Shown: positions 7,887 to 16,755 of the stretch, piece by piece
Position numbering within the stretch: position 1 is the stretch's first letter
Layout of the letters: the number at the start of each line of letters is the position of its first letter
NCBI GenBank assembly: GCA_022768785.1
Contig: JALELI010000101.1
Span: forward strand, 18,637-82,636
Source of the DNA: Arcanobacterium sp.
GTDB lineage: Bacteria; Actinomycetota; Actinomycetes; Actinomycetales; Actinomycetaceae
Reading direction: 5' to 3'
Length of the DNA: 64,000 nt
Position numbers and translations under genes: made by a program
The notes under the pieces: generated by a model
Seen by the model: only the letters and a program-made list of their open reading frames with translations
Database searches by the model: none
Told to the model about the DNA's origin: nothing

Positions 7887-9215
7887 TCAGGCGCCTTTTT
7901 CAGCAGCCCAGCCGTCTTTCCAGATTTTCACAACGTCGTCCCAGCTCTGCTTACCCGAAGCGTACTGAGCGAGAGCCTGGCCCAGATCTTCTTTGAACTT
8001 CTGGGAGGGGAAAGTGGTGAACACCCACGACACCACATACTTATCCTTATCGGCGGTGTACTTTGCGATCTCCTTAGCCAGTGGATCATTGGGCACATCG
8101 GTGGCCGAATAATTGGTGAAAGGAGCGATAAAGCCGAGGTCGTTTATCACGTGCTTCTTGCCCTCATCAGAGAGATAAAGCCAGTTGATAAAATCAATCG
8201 TGGCCTTTTGATTGGCCTCAGAAGCTTTCGCATTCACTGCCATAAATGCCTCCGTGCCCACATTCAGGCCCTGCTTCTCTTCGCCATTCACACCGGTGTA
8301 GATCGGGAGATACTTGATTTGATCTTCCTTTACCACGTTGCCTTGCACATCTTTGATCTGGCTCCAAGCCCAGTTGCCATTTTGCACCATAGCGGCCTTA
8401 CCCAGGGCAAACTCCGCCATAGAATCGGTAACAGTCTTAGAAGGTGCCAGTGTGGGGGCTACGGTGGAATCTTTCAGGTAGAGATCGAAGATATTCTTGA
8501 AGTTGTTGGCATACTTCAGCGTCAGTTGCTTTTCATCGGTCACTTTCGCATCGCGATATTCGTAGAACACCGGAAGATCTGCTAAGTGGGTCTGCCAACG
8601 CCAATCCTCACCGGTGGCGAGTGAAGTAGATGCAAATACGCCATCGATGCCCAACTCGGCTTTCTTTGCCTGCATATCATCGGCAACTGCCTTGAGCTTG
8701 GCAAAATTGTTCACTTCAGCCATAGATTTTGCTTTAGCACCAGGCATGGCAAAATACTTGTCAAAAATAGCTTGGTTGTAAATAATGCCGTAGCCTTCTA
8801 CTGCTGCTGGCACGCCATATATCTTGCCATCTTCGCCTTTGAGCGCCAGATTCGGATCCTTGAGCGCCTTAGCGAAATCGGTGCCCGAGAGATCAGCCGC
8901 ATACTTCTGCCAGCTCTTCAAACCCACCGGGCCATTAATCTGGAAGAGGGTGGGCGCATCGCTCTTGGAGATCTCGCTCTTGAGCGTCTGCTCGTAGGTA
9001 CCAGACGCCGCCGTCACCACTTTCACCTGCACACCCTTAGCCTTGGTGTATTCGGCAGCGATCTCTTTGAACTGCTTTTCTTGCTCTGGCTTCCAGTTGA
9101 GGAAGTAAACAGAACCTTTATCGCTCGCGCCGTTAGAGCCACCTGAGCATGCCGCGAGCCCCGTGAGCGCGAAAGCTGCCACTATCGTGCCAGCTAGGAA
9201 CTTCTTCATTTTCAT
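7887..9215 (-). CDS. sugar ABC transporter substrate-binding lipoprotein
   Basis: A 442-residue extracellular solute-binding protein of the CUT1 (family 1) type. The N terminus is a lipoprotein signal peptide with lipobox LAAC at about residues 20-23, so it is anchored outside the membrane. Internal features such as YGVPAAVEGYGIIYNQAIFD, VQNGNWAWSQIKD and DFINWLYLSDEGKKHV are typical of oligosaccharide-binding proteins. ATG at 9215 has GGAGG nine bases upstream. It is the first gene of the importer operon. Two LacI-type palindromes flank a plausible -10 upstream, so the LacI regulator downstream is the likely controller. The ligand cannot be read from sequence. Confidence 0.94.
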   Translation of the reverse strand: MKMKKFLAGTIVAAFALTGLAACSGGSNGASDKGSVYFLNWKPEQEKQFKEIAAEYTKAKGVQVKVVTAASGTYEQTLKSEISKSDAPTLFQINGPVGLKSWQKYAADLSGTDFAKALKDPNLALKGEDGKIYGVPAAVEGYGIIYNQAIFDKYFAMPGAKAKSMAEVNNFAKLKAVADDMQAKKAELGIDGVFASTSLATGEDWRWQTHLADLPVFYEYRDAKVTDEKQLTLKYANNFKNIFDLYLKDSTVAPTLAPSKTVTDSMAEFALGKAAMVQNGNWAWSQIKDVQGNVVKEDQIKYLPIYTGVNGEEKQGLNVGTEAFMAVNAKASEANQKATIDFINWLYLSDEGKKHVINDLGFIAPFTNYSATDVPNDPLAKEIAKYTADKDKYVVSWVFTTFPSQKFKEDLGQALAQYASGKQSWDDVVKIWKDGWAAEKGA

Positions 9216-9310
9216 ATTCTGCGTCCTCCTTTGGACGGCAACGGCGCTCCGCCGCTGCCTTTCGGAAACGCCCGCCAGCCCTCAACACTCCCGAGAACTC
9301 AGCATCACAT

Positions 9311-9323
9311 GGAATCGTTTCCG
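9311..9323. promoter_or_regulatory. putative LacI-family operator 1 (proximal)
   Basis: GGAATCGTTTCCG carries the GGAAACG/CGTTTCC core typical of LacI-family operators. It lies just downstream of the likely -10 of the importer operon, a position suited to blocking transcription. Confidence 0.55.
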
Positions 9324-9335
9324 AAATACTCTGCC

Positions 9336-9341
9336 ATAGTA
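9336..9341 (-). promoter_or_regulatory. likely -10 element of the importer operon
   Basis: The reverse strand reads TACTAT between the two operator palindromes, about 120 bases upstream of the binding-protein start. No strong -35 is visible, which fits a regulated promoter. Assignment rests on position and the flanking operators. Confidence 0.35.
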
Positions 9342-9371
9342 ACAACCCGTAAAGCTTTCTACACGAATTTT

Positions 9372-9386
9372 CCGAAATCGTTTCCA
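9372..9386. promoter_or_regulatory. putative LacI-family operator 2 (distal)
   Basis: CCGAAATCGTTTCCA (reverse TGGAAACGATTTCGG) shares the GAAACGATTTC core with the proximal site, about 60 bases away. Paired operators around a promoter are typical for LacI repression. Confidence 0.55.
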
Positions 9387-9645
9387 AATTGTTGCCACTG
9401 GAAATCCGCTGCGCACATCACGCTATGGCGCACCCCAAAAATGCACCCAAAGTAGCGGAAAACTGCAACGTATATACGACTGATGAGGCACTACAGCTAT
9501 GCGTTGCACATTGGGCTGCGCATAGCTCACAGCGCGCGCCAGCTTGCACAATTGCTCAAACCGCTGAACACCAGCGCTCACTATCTCCTTAGAATTATGG
9601 GGGCTGCGCGTTTTTCACGAAAGCACCTGAACCGCTTTGCTATCC
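9387..9645. other. rest of the divergent importer/exporter interval; one 9-bp inverted repeat
   Basis: No credible gene was seen between the importer operators and the exporter promoter. The only structure noted is a perfect inverted repeat, AGCTATGCG (9495-9503) with CGCATAGCT (9519-9527). Short open frames here lack ribosome binding sites and protein-like composition. Confidence 0.4.
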
Positions 9646-9674
9646 TTGAACCAGCAGCTCATAGCCCTTATCTA
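9646..9674 (+). promoter_or_regulatory. promoter of the ABC-2 exporter genes
   Basis: TTGAAC at 9646-9651 is followed after 17 bases by TATCTA at 9669-9674, a sigma-70-like promoter about 80 bases before the ATPase start. Confidence 0.45.
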
Positions 9675-9753
9675 TAAGCTCATTAAATATAGCAGGAGGG
9701 CTAGTGCAGTGAGAGGCAAGCGATCAAAGCAAACAGCACACGGAAGGGCTTAC

Positions 9754-10803
9754 ATGAGTATCGACGTGGTGAACCTATACAAAAGCTTTGGAGCCACACA
9801 GGCGCTGGCAGGCATGAGTTTCACCGTACACGGTGGCAAACTCTTTGGTTTCGTAGGATCTAACGGCGCCGGAAAAACCACCACTATGCGTATCATGCTC
9901 GGCGTGCTCGATGCCGATTCTGGCGAAGTGCTAAGTGACGGCGCACCGCTCAGTTTTGAAGACCGCCGCAATTTCGGCTATATGCCCGAAGAGCGTGGCC
10001 TCTATCCCAAGATGAAAGTGGGCGAGCAGCTGATTTATCTCGCCCGTTTGCACGGGCTGAGCAGGGCAGACGCCACCGCTAAAATGGAATTTTGGACGGA
10101 GCGCCTCGGAGTGGCTGCGCGGCGCGGCGATCAAGTGCAGGCGCTCTCACTGGGCAACCAACAGCGCGTGCAGCTCGCTGCTGCCCTCATTCATGAGCCC
10201 ACGATCCTCATTCTCGATGAACCATTTTCCGGGCTCGATCCCATTGCGGTAGACGCCATGAGCTCCGTGCTCAAAGAAAAAGTGGCACAGGGAGCCACTG
10301 TGCTCTTTTCTTCACACCAACTGGATTTAGTGGAGCGGCTCTGCGATGAAGTGGGCATCTGCACTCACGGAAAAATCGTGGCAAACGGTACAATTGATCA
10401 ACTCCGCACCACGGCAGAGGTGTATTACGACGTTTCCACAGGTGAAGATTCTCGGCTGCTAGCTGGCTATCTATCCGGCTCAGCGCTGCGTGCAGATGAC
10501 GCCGCACGCACAGCTGGAGCACCGGCACTGCCGTATTTAGATACTCAGATTCTCAGCCCTCACCAAGTGCGAGTGAAGCTCCCCGCCGGAGTGAACGATC
10601 AAGATCTTTTGCGCGCCGCACTAAGCGTGGGCGCTGTGCACGGATTTGAGCGTTTCCGCCCGCATCTCAACGAGCTGTTTGCCAATGTGGTGAGCGCCGA
10701 GCCGAGCCCTGAGCCAGCCTCGGCAACACCACAGAAAAAATGGCGGTTCCTCAAAGGGAGGCACTCCGCCGCACCATCACTCCCGATCGATCAGGAGGCA
10801 TAA
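9754..10803 (+). CDS. ABC transporter ATP-binding protein (ABC-2 exporter)
   Basis: A 349-residue ABC ATPase with Walker A GSNGAGKTTT (about residue 35), a signature-type segment LSLGNQQRVQLAAALIHEP and Walker B ILILDEPFSGLDP. It powers export by the adjacent ABC-2 permease and resembles NatA/YhaQ-type ATPases. The C-terminal 100 residues after the nucleotide-binding domain are a family-typical extension. The ORF track opens 39 codons upstream, but ATG at 9754 follows GGAAGGG and gives the usual start. The permease begins three bases after its stop, with GGAGG within its last codons. Confidence 0.92.
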   Translation: MSIDVVNLYKSFGATQALAGMSFTVHGGKLFGFVGSNGAGKTTTMRIMLGVLDADSGEVLSDGAPLSFEDRRNFGYMPEERGLYPKMKVGEQLIYLARLHGLSRADATAKMEFWTERLGVAARRGDQVQALSLGNQQRVQLAAALIHEPTILILDEPFSGLDPIAVDAMSSVLKEKVAQGATVLFSSHQLDLVERLCDEVGICTHGKIVANGTIDQLRTTAEVYYDVSTGEDSRLLAGYLSGSALRADDAARTAGAPALPYLDTQILSPHQVRVKLPAGVNDQDLLRAALSVGAVHGFERFRPHLNELFANVVSAEPSPEPASATPQKKWRFLKGRHSAAPSLPIDQEA

Positions 10804-10806
10804 TTT

Positions 10807-12042
10807 ATGGTTTCTCTCATCGCACAACGCGAATTTTCGGTGCTCATTCGTTCCAGAGCACACCAGGTGGCCATGATTCTAATTGCGGCCTTGATTCTGA
10901 TCGCTGGAGTGGTGATACGTTTTATTAACACCACGGATACCCCCGACGCTCCCAGCACTCCACCCACTGTAGCAGTGGCTGTGGAACAGCAGATGAGCGA
11001 ATACGCTGATGCCCTACCCAACGTGGTAGAAAAGAACCTCCCACAGGGAGGCAGCGAGCAGTGGGTGAAAGAGCAGACGGCAAAAGCAGATAATAGCGCA
11101 GACAAAACCGCTGCAGATACTATGTTTCTCGCACTCGGCGGAACTCCTGATAAACCACTGGTCTTCACCTCTGAGAGCACTTTCACCTCTCATTTTGGGA
11201 GTGCGGCTAACAGCATAATTTCTCAGGGGCTCGTGAACACCACTGTGGAAAAGATTCTCGGCACAGCTCTCACAGACGCCCAGAAAGCACAGCTCGGGCA
11301 AGCTCTCCATGCCACTCCGGTGGCCGTGCAAACAGAGAAAATGAGTGCCATGGAGCGCAATCCTATAGGCTACCTCGTGGGCGTGAGCACGCTAATGCTG
11401 CTGTTCTTTGCCGTAACGATCGGCACCAGCGCAATCTCGCAAGGAGTGGTGGAAGAAAAATCATCACGCGTGGTGGAGATCTTGGTGAGTTCCGTTCGCC
11501 CTCGCAAATTGCTGCTCGGAAAGGTTCTCGGCATCGGTGCGTTCGTGATGTTGGAGCTGGTGGTCTGGCTGCTCAGCGCGCTCGGCGCTGTTTTCATCAG
11601 CGGAATTCCAATTCCACAGCTACAAGTGAGCATGCTCTTCATCTGGGCATTTGTGTGGGTCGTGGTAGGCTTCTTCATCTTCGCCACACTCGTGGGCGGA
11701 ATAGCTGCAACGGTTTCTCGCCAAGAAGATCTGAGCGCCGTACAAACCCCCGTGATTTTTGGAATGCTTGTGCCCTTCTACTTGGCTATCTATCTCGTGC
11801 CTTTCCAAAGCGATGCGATCTACACCGTGGTGCTTTCGCTCATTCCTGGCTTCTCAAGCTTTATGATGCCAATGCGCCAAGGGCTAGGCCCAGTGCCTGC
11901 CTGGCAGCTCGCGCTCGCAGTCGTACTCGCAGTAGCAGCGATTCCCGCTTTCGCAGCAATCGCTGGCCGAATCTATCACAATTCGATTCTGCGTATGGGC
12001 AAGCGTGTGTCGCTCAAACAGGCTCTCGGAAAAGGAAAATGA
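10807..12042 (+). CDS. ABC-2 type exporter permease (NatB/YhaP-like)
   Basis: A 411-residue membrane protein with one N-terminal membrane segment (residues 16-38), an extracytoplasmic domain of about 150 residues and five to six C-terminal membrane segments. The segment GVVEEKSSRVVEILVSSVRP around residue 215 is a hallmark of the ABC2_membrane_3/NatB family. It forms the channel of the exporter with the preceding ATPase; the substrate could be a cation, drug or peptide. It converges on a MarR regulator gene that may control it, with an imperfect inverted repeat between the two stops. Confidence 0.9.
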   Translation: MVSLIAQREFSVLIRSRAHQVAMILIAALILIAGVVIRFINTTDTPDAPSTPPTVAVAVEQQMSEYADALPNVVEKNLPQGGSEQWVKEQTAKADNSADKTAADTMFLALGGTPDKPLVFTSESTFTSHFGSAANSIISQGLVNTTVEKILGTALTDAQKAQLGQALHATPVAVQTEKMSAMERNPIGYLVGVSTLMLLFFAVTIGTSAISQGVVEEKSSRVVEILVSSVRPRKLLLGKVLGIGAFVMLELVVWLLSALGAVFISGIPIPQLQVSMLFIWAFVWVVVGFFIFATLVGGIAATVSRQEDLSAVQTPVIFGMLVPFYLAIYLVPFQSDAIYTVVLSLIPGFSSFMMPMRQGLGPVPAWQLALAVVLAVAAIPAFAAIAGRIYHNSILRMGKRVSLKQALGKGK

Positions 12043-12071
12043 GAGTTGAAGAATCGGCCATAAGCCACACA

Positions 12072-12129
12072 TGAGTGCGGAAGTGTGTTCCATCGAGTTT
12101 TCAGTGAGCGGTGTCGCTTCCCGCACTCA
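12072..12129. terminator. inverted repeat between convergent exporter and marR genes
   Basis: TGAGTGCGGAAG pairs with CTTCCCGCACTCA (one bulged base) across a 33-base loop, sitting between two convergent stop codons. Position suggests a shared terminator; the loop is long and no T-run is present. Confidence 0.35.
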
Positions 12130-12135
12130 CTCCAC

Positions 12136-12687
12136 TCACTCCATCTGATAAGCAGCATCGAGATCGGAGAGCATTGAACGCAAAAACACCGTGACCGTGG
12201 CGATATCCTCCGGCTCATAAGGGGCGAGCAGCTCCCGCTGCTTTTCCAGGAGCGATGCCATTGCTCTATCAGCGATTTGCACTCCTTTTTCAGTGGCTTG
12301 CACAATCACCACTCGTCCATCGTTTGGATCTCGCACCCGCTGCACGAGCCCTTGTGCTTCCAGACGATCAATGCGGTTGGTGATCGTGCCAGAAGAGACG
12401 AGAGTTTTCTGCATCAACTGCCCTGCTGTGAGCTGATGGCCATTCGTTTTTCGGCGCAGCTCAGTGAGCATTTCAAACTGCCAACTCTCTAAACCATATG
12501 CGGCAAACACCGTGCGGCGCAGGTGGTCGATATGGCGATCAAGGCGAAGTAGCCGCGAAAACACCGCGAGTGGCCGCGCGTCAAAATCCGGGCGCTGTAC
12601 CTCCCATTCGGTTACGATTGCATCCACATCGTCGCCCTGAGTGATAGCTTGAACTGTGCTGTGAAGATCGCGCTTCTCCTGCATCAT
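12136..12687 (-). CDS. MarR-family transcriptional regulator
   Basis: A winged-helix regulator with the MarR core: YGLESWQFEMLTELRR, the recognition region LVSSGTITNRIDRLEAQGLV and the wing VRDPNDGRVVIVQATEKG. These proteins bind palindromic DNA as dimers. The ORF track starts at a GTG 12 codons earlier, but that GTG has no ribosome binding site, whereas the MM pair at 12687 follows AGGAG; I use the first of these, giving 183 aa. The palindrome TACTTGACATCAAGATA lies about 50 bases upstream and is a likely autoregulatory operator. The convergent ABC-2 exporter is a plausible partner in a drug or stress response. Confidence 0.87.
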   Translation of the reverse strand: MMQEKRDLHSTVQAITQGDDVDAIVTEWEVQRPDFDARPLAVFSRLLRLDRHIDHLRRTVFAAYGLESWQFEMLTELRRKTNGHQLTAGQLMQKTLVSSGTITNRIDRLEAQGLVQRVRDPNDGRVVIVQATEKGVQIADRAMASLLEKQRELLAPYEPEDIATVTVFLRSMLSDLDAAYQME

Positions 12688-12733
12688 TGCGGGAAGCTCT
12701 CCTGTTGAATTTACTAGTGTCACACATATATAT

Positions 12734-12750
12734 TACTTGACATCAAGATA
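12734..12750. promoter_or_regulatory. putative MarR operator
   Basis: TACTTGACATCAAGATA contains the arms CTTGA and TCAAG around a CA centre and resembles the TATCTTGATATCAAGATA boxes bound by actinobacterial MarR proteins. It lies directly upstream of the marR-type gene. Confidence 0.5.
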
Positions 12751-13043
12751 CTATGCGGGAGATTGCTCGAACTGTATTTTGCTCTGTGCAGCCATTTTGC
12801 GTAGTTCAATTCTTTACAATAGCTCGAATACTTATTCGATCACCTGCTGGAATACATTTCCAAGGCATTGCTGCCTCTCCTGCTTCCGTAATATACACAT
12901 TCTTTGTGCTTCGCCCACGTATCACACCTGCCATCAGTGTGCTCGTCACCGCTATCAGCGGATTCATCAATCACTCACGTACACACTCGCCATCACACAC
13001 GCGCGATAACGCCCTAAGCGCCTAATATATCGCCGTCGCTCCC
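12751..13043. other. intergenic stretch without recognisable gene
   Basis: Between the MarR operator and the ispE stop nothing convincing was found. The 90-codon frame on the plus strand here has no ribosome binding site and an unlikely composition. Confidence 0.4.
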
Positions 13044-14039
13044 TCAGTCTTGTGCCGTCAGCACTCGTGCACCTGCCACCGGCCCGTGCGCTGCAACTGC
13101 ACTGAGCTCTGGAAACAGCTCAGCGAGCACCGCAGCAAGTGAATCTGTATTTTCTGGAGCGCACAACACTGCCACAGTGGGGCCAGAACCAGAGAGAATC
13201 ACACTAAAGATAGGAGGCAACTCTGCTCTAACCGCTCTGAGCTGTGGCTCTTCTCGCCAGCTTTCAGCGCCACTCCCTGAAACTGCTGCCACTGCACGCA
13301 AACGCTCGATGAGCTGAGCGATATCTGGGCGCAACCGAAACGCAGGAGGCTCCAGATCATTCACCATCAGAGCTCCCACTTCCGCCATATCTGATCTGGC
13401 CAGAGCCGCTTGCAACGCGCGTGTACTAGCAGGGGCAGTAGGGAGCACAGCACAATCAGATTCGCGCACCCGATCAAATTCTCGAAACACTTCCGGCGTG
13501 GATAACCCACGAGAATTAATGAGCATCACGAATCCGTGCTGCGCTCCTGCAGGCACACTGTGAAGCTGCTCACCGCGGTTCACCCCATGCGCCACTCCGC
13601 CTAAGAGCACAAAAGGCACATCTGAGCCAATTTCAGCTCCTATCTGGGTGAGTTCCTGATCGGTGAAGTGCAACTCCCACAGCGCATTGATAGCTACGAG
13701 TGCCGCTGCAGCATCTGCAGATCCGCCAGCCATTCCTCCCGCAATCGGAATGTGCTTGGTGATGCGCATGTGCACTCCGCGGCGCACACCAGAGCGGCAG
13801 TGCAGCGCTTGTGCTGCCCGCACCGCCAAATTGCTCGAATCTACTGGCAGTGAATCTCCTAGGCCAGGAGCAAATTCTAGTGAGATTTCCCCATCAGGAG
13901 CCTCCCACGCTTCGAGCTCTTCAAAAATATCGAGAGCCTCAAACACCGTGTCGAGCGGGTGAAATCCATCGCTGCGCGCAGCCCCCACTCGCAGCGCCAG
14001 GTTCACTTTTGCAGGAGCCACGGCCTTCACATATCGCAT
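13044..14039 (-). CDS. ispE: 4-diphosphocytidyl-2-C-methyl-D-erythritol kinase
   Basis: GHMP-family kinase of the MEP isoprenoid pathway; phosphorylates the 2-hydroxyl of CDP-methylerythritol. Seen are the substrate motif APAKVNLAL near the N terminus, the ATP-binding glycine loop PIAGGMAGGSADAAAAL around residue 100 and the C-terminal GHMP motif LSGSGPTVAVL near residue 285. The length, 331 residues, is near the usual 290-320, with a small insertion around residue 260 (SGSGAESWREEPQ). It follows ksgA by 49 bases in the same direction, the standard actinobacterial order. Confidence 0.94.
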   Translation of the reverse strand: MRYVKAVAPAKVNLALRVGAARSDGFHPLDTVFEALDIFEELEAWEAPDGEISLEFAPGLGDSLPVDSSNLAVRAAQALHCRSGVRRGVHMRITKHIPIAGGMAGGSADAAAALVAINALWELHFTDQELTQIGAEIGSDVPFVLLGGVAHGVNRGEQLHSVPAGAQHGFVMLINSRGLSTPEVFREFDRVRESDCAVLPTAPASTRALQAALARSDMAEVGALMVNDLEPPAFRLRPDIAQLIERLRAVAAVSGSGAESWREEPQLRAVRAELPPIFSVILSGSGPTVAVLCAPENTDSLAAVLAELFPELSAVAAHGPVAGARVLTAQD

Positions 14040-14088
14040 GTAGCCAAGTGTATCGCGGGCACATCTTTACCAGGCCAAATCAATGGCT

Positions 14089-15282
14089 TTAAGAAGCGCC
14101 CTCCTGCAAACGCGCCCGAGCAATCGCCACAAAATCAGTGAGCGCTAGTTTTTCTCCGCGCAAGCGCGGATCCACTCCAGCTGCTCGTAGTATGTGCTCA
14201 GCTGCTCCAGTTGAGCCAGCCCACGTGGCCAGGGCACTGCGCAGCGTTTTTCGCCGCTGAGAAAAGGCAGCATCGATAACGGCAAACACTTGATCGCGCA
14301 GCCCTGCACAGAGCTCCATATACGGCGCGCCCACTAGATCTGCAGACACTCCGTGCGGATTGCCCCCAATGGCACCCCCACGCTCACCAGCCTCATCAGT
14401 GGGTTCGTGAGCTGCACCCGCATGGGCATTGGTGCCACCGTGAATACCAACACCAGATGTATGCGCCTCTGGAGCGCCTACACCAGACGCCTCTACATCA
14501 GATACGCCCGCAGCAGTGAGCTCTCGCTCCCTACTGCGGTGCAGTTCCACGTGCACCAGCGCGGAATCCACATTGGGTACTGGCCAAAACACGGTGCGTG
14601 AAATCTTTGCCCCGCGCCGCGCGTGGCCATACCACGCCAGCTTCGCGCTCGGCACTCCATACACTTTAGAGCCAGGGAGAGCAGCCAGCCGATCGGCCAC
14701 TTCTGCCTGCACCATCACGGTCACGTGCCGCAGTGATGGCAGTGCTGCCAGCAGCGTGAGCAGAATCGGCACAGCCACGTTGTACGGTAAATTTGCCACC
14801 ATATGTGTTGGCTCATAGAGCGATAGCGCTCTGTTCCCTGCCGTGGGGGCGCCCGCAGCCATATCGCCACTCACACTGTGTGTAGCCACTGCTCGCGGCA
14901 CCGCAAGCTGCTCGGGATTTTTAATGCTTAATGCATCAGCGCGTAGCACCGCAAAGCGGTTAGCTGCAGTCGGCTGATAAGTGCACACAGTGTTAGGCAG
15001 CGCCTCGGCAAGCACTGGATCAATTTCAATCGCAGAGACGACTGCTCCGGCTTCGAGTAAAGCGAGTGTAAGCGATCCGAGGCCGGGGCCTACTTCCACT
15101 ACGCGAGTGCCCGCCGTCACTCCACTATCTGCCACAATCTTTCGCACTGCAGCAGGCTCAATCACAAAGTTCTGCCCGAGAGTTTTTGTGGGGCGCACCC
15201 CGAGGCGCTCTGCCAGCTCACGGATCTGCACCGGCCCGAGCAAAGCCCCAGTTATAAGGGACTTTGGATCAGTACCACCCAT
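14089..15282 (-). CDS. ksgA: 16S rRNA (adenine(1518)-N6/adenine(1519)-N6)-dimethyltransferase
   Basis: RsmA/KsgA methyltransferase that dimethylates two adjacent adenosines in the 3' hairpin of 16S rRNA. Motifs: RPTKTLGQNFV, SAM-binding VEVGPGLGSLT, catalytic NLPYNVA and the C-terminal FSQRRKTLRSALA. The protein (about 397 aa) is longer than the usual 270-300: there is an insertion of some 25 residues before NLPYNVA and one of about 60 Gly/Ala/His-rich residues before the C-terminal domain. The ORF track starts at 15321; ATG at 15282 overlaps the preceding stop by 14 bases and is closer to the family start, but neither has a strong ribosome binding site. Confidence 0.9.
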   Translation of the reverse strand: MGGTDPKSLITGALLGPVQIRELAERLGVRPTKTLGQNFVIEPAAVRKIVADSGVTAGTRVVEVGPGLGSLTLALLEAGAVVSAIEIDPVLAEALPNTVCTYQPTAANRFAVLRADALSIKNPEQLAVPRAVATHSVSGDMAAGAPTAGNRALSLYEPTHMVANLPYNVAVPILLTLLAALPSLRHVTVMVQAEVADRLAALPGSKVYGVPSAKLAWYGHARRGAKISRTVFWPVPNVDSALVHVELHRSRERELTAAGVSDVEASGVGAPEAHTSGVGIHGGTNAHAGAAHEPTDEAGERGGAIGGNPHGVSADLVGAPYMELCAGLRDQVFAVIDAAFSQRRKTLRSALATWAGSTGAAEHILRAAGVDPRLRGEKLALTDFVAIARARLQEGAS

Positions 15283-16600
15283 TTGCAACCCAGAAGTTAT
15301 ACGCTCCAGCGTACCCACCATAACGAGAGTTCACATAGCCATGTTGCCACTGAAGCGCCACCACTGGATCATTCCAATTCGGGCCAAGTTTCGAGCAGGG
15401 CAAAGCCTGCACCAAGCTGCATGCACCTGAAGAACCGTTGTAGGCGCTCGGATTCCAGCCAGATTCACGGCTCACAATGTAATCCACATAGCCCCAATCG
15501 GATTGCGGAATCCCAGCAGCCGCCATCCACTCCGTTTTTGTGCCAGACACCGTTCCTCGCGGAGCCGCTGATCCACCAGGAGCTGATGGCGAAGGCGCTG
15601 CAACACGAGTGCCCACTTGCACCACTTTATCTTTTGGAGCCTGAGTGATCGTTTCTAGCTGCACTTCGCGCTTAAATTCTTTCCCATCGCGATAGTAAAC
15701 GGTGGCGGTACGCATTCCAGCACCATTCACGCCTTCTTGCACAGTCTTAGTTTTTCCTTTATCAAGCTCACTCGTCTGCTCTTCACGGGTGGTGAAGGGG
15801 GCAGTGAATGGCTCGGTGACGGTTTTGGTGGTTACCCGCGCAACGGCGATTTTCATTCCATCTTTCACGGGAGCCGAGAGCGACACCGACACCTCATCGT
15901 TCGCCCCAAGATAAATACCCGCTTCGCTCAGCGCCTCACCCACAGTGTAGCCTTCACGAGCGGTGATAGTTTGCGCAGTTCCTCCCACAGTGACGGAGAT
16001 ACTCACGGTGTTTTCCACCGCAATTTTCTTATCCGCGGTCTGCGTTTGAGAAGCGGCGTTATCGGCCTGAACAGCAGCTACCTTTGATACTGGCACTGGT
16101 GAGCCGGTTGCCGCCATAGCCGCACCGGACACTCCGAGCATTGTGGTTACCAGCGCCGCAGTAGCCACGCGCGAGCGCGAGAACAAACCCGTAAATCGCC
16201 GCGGCGCTTCTACCGTAATCGAATCTACGCGCGCCGCCACAAGGCTTTCATTCATGTACTCTGCGTAATTAGTGTCTGCTCCGCACACTGAAGCTGACGG
16301 CGTCACACACAGCGCTAACGGCAGCGTGGTAGGTGCCACAGGCTCTTGATCTGCGCGCTGCTGCGCCTCACGAAGTGCACGGCGAACACCACGATACGAT
16401 GAGCTGCTCTCTTCACGATTTATTTCTTCGAGAACGCTAGCTAGCTCTGCACTATCGCCGGCTGCGCGCACACTGTGTTTTCCCACGTAATCTCCCAAAA
16501 TCTTCGCGCTGCTGCCTGCTACAAGCTGATGAGCTAGAAGCTTACGGCGGTGGCTGGCTTGCCACGGAAGCGGATCCTTTGGAGCGAACCTTCGGAGCAC
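15269..16600 (-). CDS. G5/DUF348 cell-wall protein with lysozyme-like domain (RpfB-like position)
   Basis: A 443-residue predicted exported protein. Residues 1-139 are hydrophilic and presumably cytoplasmic; a membrane/signal segment (VATAALVTTMLGVSGAAMAA) spans about 144-163. A DUF348 repeat follows (about 200-258, TVGEALSEAGIYLGANDEV), then a G5 domain (about 259-335) and a lysozyme-fold domain with probable catalytic Glu379 (YIVSRESGWNP) ending in NFWVANGWY. Gene position between tatD and ksgA is that of rpfB, but the last domain looks like a soluble-transglycosylase type, not the canonical Rpf domain. It likely remodels peptidoglycan. The GTG start lacks a well-spaced ribosome binding site, so the N terminus may be shorter. 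Confidence 0.82.
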   Translation of the reverse strand: MLRRFAPKDPLPWQASHRRKLLAHQLVAGSSAKILGDYVGKHSVRAAGDSAELASVLEEINREESSSSYRGVRRALREAQQRADQEPVAPTTLPLALCVTPSASVCGADTNYAEYMNESLVAARVDSITVEAPRRFTGLFSRSRVATAALVTTMLGVSGAAMAATGSPVPVSKVAAVQADNAASQTQTADKKIAVENTVSISVTVGGTAQTITAREGYTVGEALSEAGIYLGANDEVSVSLSAPVKDGMKIAVARVTTKTVTEPFTAPFTTREEQTSELDKGKTKTVQEGVNGAGMRTATVYYRDGKEFKREVQLETITQAPKDKVVQVGTRVAAPSPSAPGGSAAPRGTVSGTKTEWMAAAGIPQSDWGYVDYIVSRESGWNPSAYNGSSGACSLVQALPCSKLGPNWNDPVVALQWQHGYVNSRYGGYAGAYNFWVANGWY

Positions 16601-16755
16601 CCTTCCGCCACGCGATCGTTTCTTTTCCGCTACTGATTGTAATCAAAATGTTACAAAGCGCAAGATTTTCTACGATTCTCGTGGTTGCATTCACACGCAA
16701 GACTTTTAGCCATCTTTCACCTGAGCGCGCGATACACTATGGGTAGGAGGAAAAT

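Noticed and set aside
12753-13025. 90-residue plus-strand frame upstream of marR
   Set aside because: No ribosome binding site and no recognisable features; left as intergenic.
16601-16755. Possible c-di-AMP (ydaO) riboswitch before the RpfB-like gene
   Set aside because: Such riboswitches precede many actinobacterial rpf genes, but the 155-base gap is too short and lacks the conserved sequence blocks.
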